From contig NW_026570289.1 of NCBI RefSeq assembly GCF_019649055.1, positions 558,001 through 622,000 on the forward strand: a stretch of DNA of 64,000 bases, given 5' to 3'. Below are positions 58,240 to 64,000 of the stretch, piece after piece. The position numbers were made by a program, and so were the translations under genes. Below the pieces are notes generated by a model. That model was given only the letters and a program-made list of their open reading frames with translations, was not told where the DNA came from and made no database searches. The DNA is from Paramacrobiotus metropolitanus (lineage: Eukaryota > Tardigrada > Eutardigrada > Parachela > Macrobiotidae). Position 1 is the first letter of the stretch. Each line of letters begins with the position of its first letter.

Positions 58240-59420
58240 TCCTTTTGGGGAGTCGAAAACTTATCAACTGTTTTATGACACCAGTCATATGATTATTTGC
58301 CACAAAACGAGTTGTACTTAGACAGAATGTCCATTAAACTAAATGTTCGGCGTCGACATTTCGCGGAGCCCTCCGTACACGCATCCACTATACACTGTTA
58401 TAGCACATGCTTGCGGTATTCGCTGGTGTTGCCAAGCGATTCATATAATTTCGTAATTAATGGCATTTCACAGAGCTCCATGTACGATGCGTACGAGGAC
58501 AGGAGGACGTCTTAAACTGGCCGACCGACAGTAACAGGCGGCAATTAGCACTTAGCAGTAAGGCAATCGCGGAAAAGATATCGTTCCGGCTAGCTTTGTG
58601 TCGTTCGGTAGATCAGAGCTCTCACCGCATATGCATACTTGCCATACGTGCCTACGGGGAAAATAGTGGCTCTATTCAGTTTTGATTAGTTTGCGGTGAT
58701 TAGTTAATGTGTTCAGTCCCCTGCATAGGGACTAATGCGTACACAAATCAGTTGCCTTTCGAATGTGTTCTTTCCCAAAAAAATAAGAGGAAATCGCCGA
58801 ATCTCGACTAATCGTTTTACTTAATATTGGGTTCGCTAGCATAAATACAACATTATCATACAGTATATGATTAATTGCTCCTGAACTGGATTAGATGGAA
58901 GGCATGCAGCCAGATGGCGCAACACTGCATCCACCGACGGAAGGAAGGCATTTATCGATAGAAGTAGGGGTGTTACTGTAGCTAACAGTGGACATACAGA
59001 CGCTTGCGCCTTCTTATATTGGCCTAACGTTGGATCTGCGTAATGCTGAGTTACCTTTGGCATACCTGCCGTCTAGGTACCCATCGAGAACAGCATTTCT
59101 GGAGAAAACCATAAAGTACAGTACAGTAATGCACCTAATTTGAAGTTTTACAGTAAATTTTTCTTTAAGGCAAGACAATTATGGAGGAGGTAATCTGACG
59201 GCAGTGGAGAGCTAACTCGATTTCACCCACAGTTAAAGTGGGATGCATTCGATATGTAATTCCTTGTAGTGTAAACAGAAGAACCAAGCCGTGGAAGCGA
59301 CGGGTCTTAAATTTCGCGGTAGTGTTATAAATCCTGATGTTCCGCTAACTGATAACTGATACGCGGTATTCGTTGTCGTTTCTGCTTAAAACGCGAAAGT
59401 GTTGACTTCGGAAACTGCAA
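58240..59420. other. no recognisable feature
   Basis: Only short frames without domains; one 75-codon minus-strand ORF (58836-59063) has no recognisable feature. Confidence 0.5.
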
Positions 59421-59436
59421 AAAGGGTTGGCGATGC

Positions 59437-59560
59437 GGAGCGCCATCCAATGCCCTCCGGTTCCGTGCACGCGCCGCTTCGCTTCCGGGTGCCTGGACCG
59501 CTCTTGAATAATCTGAAATTGGTTCAGCTTACAATTGTCCGCTTGGATGAACCATCTTCG
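59437..59560 (+). pseudogene. relic of M13 peptidase last exon
   Basis: The translation in one frame reads RHPMPSGSVHAPLRFRVPG, then NNLKLVQLTIVRLDE, matching the last exon of copies 1-3 (R-N-P...VHAPFRFRVMG...NSADFNAAYNCPLGSP) with substitutions and indels. The active-site-side His and Arg words are still visible. Acceptor and the terminal MNPR..W* are degraded. It lies about 2.3 kb from the B3 TATA box, similar to the 2.1 kb between copy 2 and the B2 box, so it belongs to a fourth, mostly deleted unit. Confidence 0.7.
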
Positions 59561-60424
59561 TTTCTCGCGTTCTAAGGTCGTTGTACACAATTTAAAAACT
59601 TTGCGTAAGCATTATACTTCGGGGCCCGGACTATTTTTGCGCAAAATGTTGCTTTTTTTAGCAACAATTTAGCAATCATTCAACTGAAATTCAGGGAAGT
59701 TTTGTTAAAGTCAACCACTTCATCAACGTCATGCACGTCTACAGCTTTTTACCTTTATGAATGGTGGTGGATTTCATTCAAAAAGTTTGGCAGAATTTGA
59801 AAATTTTTGGTGTTTGTATGATAAAGTAAAATGTTTTGAGATTAAATGGTCGCACAGAAACCCTACCCAGCATTCCGCTCGCACGCACCGTGTTCAAAAC
59901 AAAATGAAAAAATTAAAAGAAATGGGAAAATTAAGGCAGGGATTTTTTGCGATCAATATGAGAAAAAAAAGTTTTGTTGTTCCAAAGAGACAGATTTGTG
60001 TTAAAAAAATCTGTGAAAAATCCGGATTGCTAACAGATGGTTTGCAAATTCAAAGTGATTGTTGGACAGTACGGACTGCTCCTCAGAAAAAATGTTAAGC
60101 GTAGTCACTGCTGTGAGTAACTAGTCACTAACTATTACGAAAATAGTTTATTCGGTATTAGATTGCCGTAAACTACAACAAGTACGTTAAGCTTCTCGTC
60201 GCAGGTCAACTTCGTTATTTTACTAATTTTCGACATATCAGTTTCCCGTTGTCAATTTCCGCTTCGCTTGAGTTTTGTCAAGATTTTTTATGCATTAGCT
60301 GCTTATCGAAATATTTGATAAATTCGTAGTACAATGTAATAAATACATAATTTATTGTTGGCCAAAACTCCTCTGCCACCCCTTAAACTCATGCAAATCC
60401 GAAGCTGTTTCTTGTGTATAAATA

Positions 60425-60600
60425 CCTTATACAGCTTAGGACAAAATGGTCGCATACCCAACATCTCCACATTCAGTACGAATGCAGTGCAGTACACTGC
60501 ACGGCTAAGTTCAAAATATCCGGTTCGTACAAGTGCACTGCACCGCATGCGTACAGAATGCTGGGTATGGGGCTATGCGACCATTTCGTCCTACATTGTA
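60425..60600. repeat. TAGGAC-ended inverted element
   Basis: TTAGGACAAAATGGTCGCAT at the left and ATGCGACCATTTCGTCCTA at the right are inverted around GTGCAGTGCAGTACACTGCA words. It is related to 36360-36545. Confidence 0.7.
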
Positions 60601-60872
60601 TATTATGCCGTGTATATAAACGAGTGAGCTTACCGTCAAAAATGTTATTGCAGGATAGTACTGTGTAGATGCATAATTAATAACCTTTTGTCAATGCAGT
60701 ATGTGACTGTTACGTATTGAGCGGTCAAAAAATATCGTGAACTGGCTCGAGTTTATAACTTCTGCCTAAAATCAGTGAAAGATGGGATTTTTTTTAAGTT
60801 TTATAATTGCACGACGATGTTTCCCTACCTCATTTAAAATAGTCCTTGCGGATTCTATACAGATTTTATTTA

Positions 60873-60940
60873 CTACACTTAACAAAGCAGGGAAACCATG
60901 GGGTACATTGCCCTACGGGGAAAACCCGCGGATAAAAAGC
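60873..60940. repeat. direct copy of 36741-36809
   Basis: See the entry at 36741: well-kept 68-base segment of the duplicated unit, about 0.95 kb before the B3 promoter. Confidence 0.7.
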
Positions 60941-61311
60941 AAAAACATCAAACGAAAGCTTGTTTAAACAGATCAAACAAACCAACATCTTCCAGGTGAG
61001 CAAACTCTTCTTCCAGAAGCGCCTACAGGAAACATATGACCTATTATGGTACGCGAGTCGATGCAGCAAAAACGAGCCATTCTAATTACGGGCTTTAAAA
61101 TCATTCTGTCTGACAGAAAGAAAAAAAGCAATGGTAAATTGATAATCAAATTGATTATCAGAAACGACGTACATTACATTGGTTCATCCCGTCAAGAAAA
61201 TCAACTTCAAAGCGTGAGCGCAGCATACATACAAGTTAATTTTACAATTGGTCAGTTAGTAGAATACATGCTTTATAGGACAATGATTTACCATTGAGTA
61301 AAATTATTTCA

Positions 61312-61743
61312 TTACAATACACGATACAGTACGGCTGAGTACGCACCAGAATACGTCAGGATCTCTGGCCGACTGCCATATAACTGTGCCTGATTGGTTT
61401 GGATGATTGCGTCGTTACCCGGTTGTCCCAAATCCGCCTGAAAAATTAATACCCAACTCTTACGTTAAATTTAAAATTGAATTAGAAACATGCAAAACGT
61501 TTTGCTGACTTTCTGTTAGAGTTCCCGTGTTTCAGCAAGTAGGATTTTTCAGTTAAAGGGCACAGTGCCGAAAAAACTTACAGGCACATCGGGCTCACGA
61601 ACTGATTGACTCTGCATCCCAACGGAACGACTTCCACCAGTAAGGTCGGGTATCGATATCGGTAAGCCGTCGGCGCCCTGAGCCAACACGGTTCGATGAA
61701 TAAAGTTCAAAACCAGGAAAGATAACCCGAACAGCACCCTCAT
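61312..61743 (-). CDS. small secreted protein B3, two exons (95 aa)
   Basis: Exon 1 is 61582-61743 and exon 2 is 61312-61437, with a GTAAGT donor and a TTTTTCAG acceptor; the join keeps frame and ends at TAA. The product starts with a signal peptide (MRVLFGLSFLVLNFIHRTVL, cleavage likely after LAQ) and continues as a Ser/Gln/Gly/Pro-rich, Cys-free chain ending YSAVLYRVL. A TATA box lies 82 bases upstream. It occupies the same place in its unit as B1 and B2 and shares their promoter, but the mature part is very different. It lacks the two Cys residues of B2. Function unknown. Confidence 0.6.
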
Positions 61744-61824
61744 GGTTTAGATTGCAGTCAAATGCGCTTTAAAAATTTTAAACATGAATAGTAGATTAAC
61801 GAAATTAAACATGCGTTATCGGCT

Positions 61825-61832
61825 CTTATATA
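61825..61832 (-). promoter_or_regulatory. TATA box of B3
   Basis: TATATAAG on the minus strand, 82 bases upstream of the ATG, followed by AATTTCGTTAAT as in the other units. Confidence 0.7.
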
Positions 61833-61879
61833 CTTTAGTCACCAATGGCCCAATTAAAATTATTCAAGTAATTCACGTT

Positions 61880-62200
61880 TTCGACAGACTCAGCTTGAAA
61901 TTTGGAAAATCTTGAAAAATGGCCGGAAAATGGTGCTGTTTATGAATTCCAGCAAACTCAGCAACCAGCAATACTTGAGCGCCATTTGCATGTTACGGGC
62001 TATTCTGGCTAATGGGACTGGTGAATCACATATACAGCGTCCGGGAATTTTGCCAATCTAGCAAATTCAACCATTGGAAAATTGCAGTCAGTTTTCCACA
62101 AAACACTTGTGGTAGCACCCGTTCCGCAAGCAGACGACTGTAATTACAGACGACTACAAATCGCTTCTTCATCTGCTTCAGAATCAAAAGCTATGGAATA
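61880..62200. repeat. conserved upstream region of B3
   Basis: Aligns with 19760-20065 and 37770-38050 (word GCAGTCAGTTTTCCACAAAA), with a small duplication of AGACGACT near its right end. Confidence 0.55.
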
Positions 62201-62960
62201 AGGCATAGCGATCGTACTCCTGTATTGTTATCGTGCAAACAAATTTATTTAACACAGAAATTTCGATTGTCTTATTTTTTTAACAAATACAAGTAGTTCT
62301 TTATTTCTAAAAAAACCACTCCAGAAATAGATTATGTGATCGGTTTTCTCGTCTGGGAAGTCGGAAAATATTTTTACAAATTTTTAGTTTAAACTCCCGC
62401 AATTTTCATTGCCTTGTGGGAGCATGCGATCGCTGGAACACACATTTCTCGTAAAGATTTGAGTGGTTTCGCTTAAACCGCCCAATATAGGATATACAAT
62501 TCTGATTATGACTACATAAGCACAATTTATCGAAAGGTAGCAACTAGAATCGAGGGTAATTCTTCTGTTTTGCTAATCTGGATAAAGGAACGCATGAAAT
62601 GCAGCTTGAGCCTTGCACAGAAGAGCTTTGGGAACCTTGCTGCGAGCCTCCGATCTTCGGCGATGATTTTTAATTTGCAACTTCTTCCCGGCCAGGCGAA
62701 CGTTTTTTTTTATGTCTGCATTTTGAATTAAAATTATTTGTTTTCCTGTGGGTTTTAATAGTTGTTTAGTAACAGATAGTACTTATTGTCTGGATTCCAA
62801 AAAAAAGTATATGCATAGTTCGGCTATCTAGCTAACGGTTTTTCGTTTTTCGTTCGTATGCAGTTTTGGTTGTGCGTATTTCAAGCCATCACCAGAGAAT
62901 TTACAGTATTAGCAGTGGTAGCGCCATTGTAGTTGTGATGATAGCTGTCATACAAATTTT
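62201..62960. other. no recognisable feature
   Basis: AT-rich, no ORF of note, no clear paralogue elsewhere in the window. Confidence 0.5.
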
Positions 62961-62979
62961 TGTGCTTGCATAATTATCA

Positions 62980-63140
62980 TACTTTCCAGCTTTCGGGCAT
63001 CGTTGTGCAGAGCATGGTTTGTGGAATTTGTGCAATCAGCCACTTCAAACAGGTACCATACTTTGTTTCAGCGTAGCGCCCACCTTGCCGGATAAGAGTA
63101 AGAGTGGCCGGATATGTTTGCGGCAGCTGAATCGGTATTC
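62980..63140 (+). repeat. A-gene 5' block, last unit
   Basis: Words CACTTCAAACAGGTACCATA, TTTCAGCGTA and GCCGGATAAGAGTAAG align with the A blocks at 4148, 21090 and 39250. No A-type ORF follows before the window ends, where sequence to 64000 has no recognisable feature. Confidence 0.5.
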
Positions 63141-64000
63141 TAGTAATTCTGGCTTACACTCTGAAACCGTGAAGTTATGACCCCATACATACACAGGAAG
63201 CATAGCTTAAGTATACCGGAACGCGGTTTTCTCACGCCACATATGCCGGAAAATGATGTTAAAAATCGTATGTGGTACGAAGCAGGGAACATTTTTACTT
63301 ACGTATTCGAAATATCTTGATTTCGGTCGGTTATTAAGCCTGCCGAAAATATGCCAGCCTAGAAAAAAGTCTGCATTGCGTTGAGGTGAACACATTTATA
63401 TTGAGACAGCTATTAATCGAATAGAAGAAATCAAAATCACGGGTAATTATGCAACCTAGAGCTTTATGCATTTTCGGTAAAAACCAAAACGTTTCTGTTT
63501 TATAAAAATCTTTATATTATGTACATACATATATGTCTTGTATTACAAAGTAAATTAAATTCGGAAAATTATGATTTAGCAACAGTGGCAGTGCTAGTAC
63601 TAGTACGCGCGCATCAGTGGCGTCGGTCATGACAATTAGAAGGGTACACATTAAATACTGGTACAGTCGTAATCGTCCTGCACTTGTACAAAACACGCAA
63701 AGTTTATTTATAACGGAAAAACCTTGAAAGAGTTCTGCAGAAATGCACTGTGTAATAGTACTCCTTACCGTTAGTAAGAAGTGCTATGTGAGTACTTGTC
63801 TCCGTTTGGCCAAGATCTTTGAACCTTTGCAGGCGAAGTTATTTTTTAAGCGTACAGAGGCAATGCTCTTTCTACAAAAAATCGTAATTTTATGAATTTT
63901 TACCCGAAAAGAAATTGCCTTGGTCAGCAGAAGTGGCTCAATCAGTACCAAACTTGGTTTCTGTTGTCACTGTCTCGTTGCGGACCAAGCTTCGCGACGA

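Noticed and set aside
59757-60098. 113-codon Lys-rich ORF
   Set aside because: No domain or paralogue; part of it overlaps a fragment of the TAGGAC-ended inverted repeat.

Overview
This is a window of animal nuclear DNA: split genes with GT-AG introns, a secreted M13 metallopeptidase family, DIRS-type tyrosine-recombinase retrotransposons, a Mutator-like element and tRNA-derived repeats. Nothing fixes the species. The family content suggests an invertebrate, but that is inference.

The backbone is a decayed tandem array. Its repeating unit carries (i) a plus-strand, 11-exon gene for a secreted neprilysin-like (M13) zinc peptidase, (ii) a convergent minus-strand gene (called B here) for a small secreted protein with its own TATA box, and (iii) a weaker plus-strand signal-peptide ORF (called A) with a conserved 5' block. 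M13 copy 1 (13040-19020) splices by my reading into an unbroken 680-codon frame. Copy 2 (22865-35617) would encode 684 residues, but the donor after exon 6 reads GG. Copy 3 (41442-55340) is a pseudogene: it has lost the exon 3 acceptor, has frameshifts in exons 8 and 11, and its last intron is split by an 8.7-kb transposon. Orphan relics of exon 3 (1121-1203) and exon 11 (about 59437-59560) show that more units once existed. B genes lie at 19.3-19.6 kb (broken), 37.2-37.6 kb and 61.3-61.7 kb.

Region by region. 0-12.7 kb: an M13 exon 3 relic in a segmental duplication, an A-like ORF, a broken non-LTR retrotransposon 3' end, several foldback elements and a tandemly duplicated tRNA-derived repeat. 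12.7-22.2 kb: M13 copy 1, B1, A1. 22.5-39.7 kb: M13 copy 2, whose introns are swollen by foldback elements, then B2 and A2. 41.1-55.3 kb: M13 copy 3, with a Mutator-like element (46509-55177) in its last intron; that element holds a SWIM-domain ORF and two head-to-tail broken DIRS-like retrotransposons. 55.3-64 kb: repeats, the exon 11 relic, B3 and conserved unit flanks.

Two observations stand out. First, the peptidase genes are duplicated together with rapidly diverging small secreted genes, so the small proteins may be substrates, inhibitors or partners of the linked peptidase (inference). Second, many inserted elements have inverted arms built from short iterated words (GGATAC, GGCAAA, CAAAATAGC, TGGCA, GGAATAC, GTCCAAG and others). 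For one family, two independent insertions share the same two distinct termini and each is flanked by a 9-bp direct repeat, which identifies it as Mutator-like. Exon boundaries were set by hand from comparison of the paralogs and reading frame; no transcript evidence was available.
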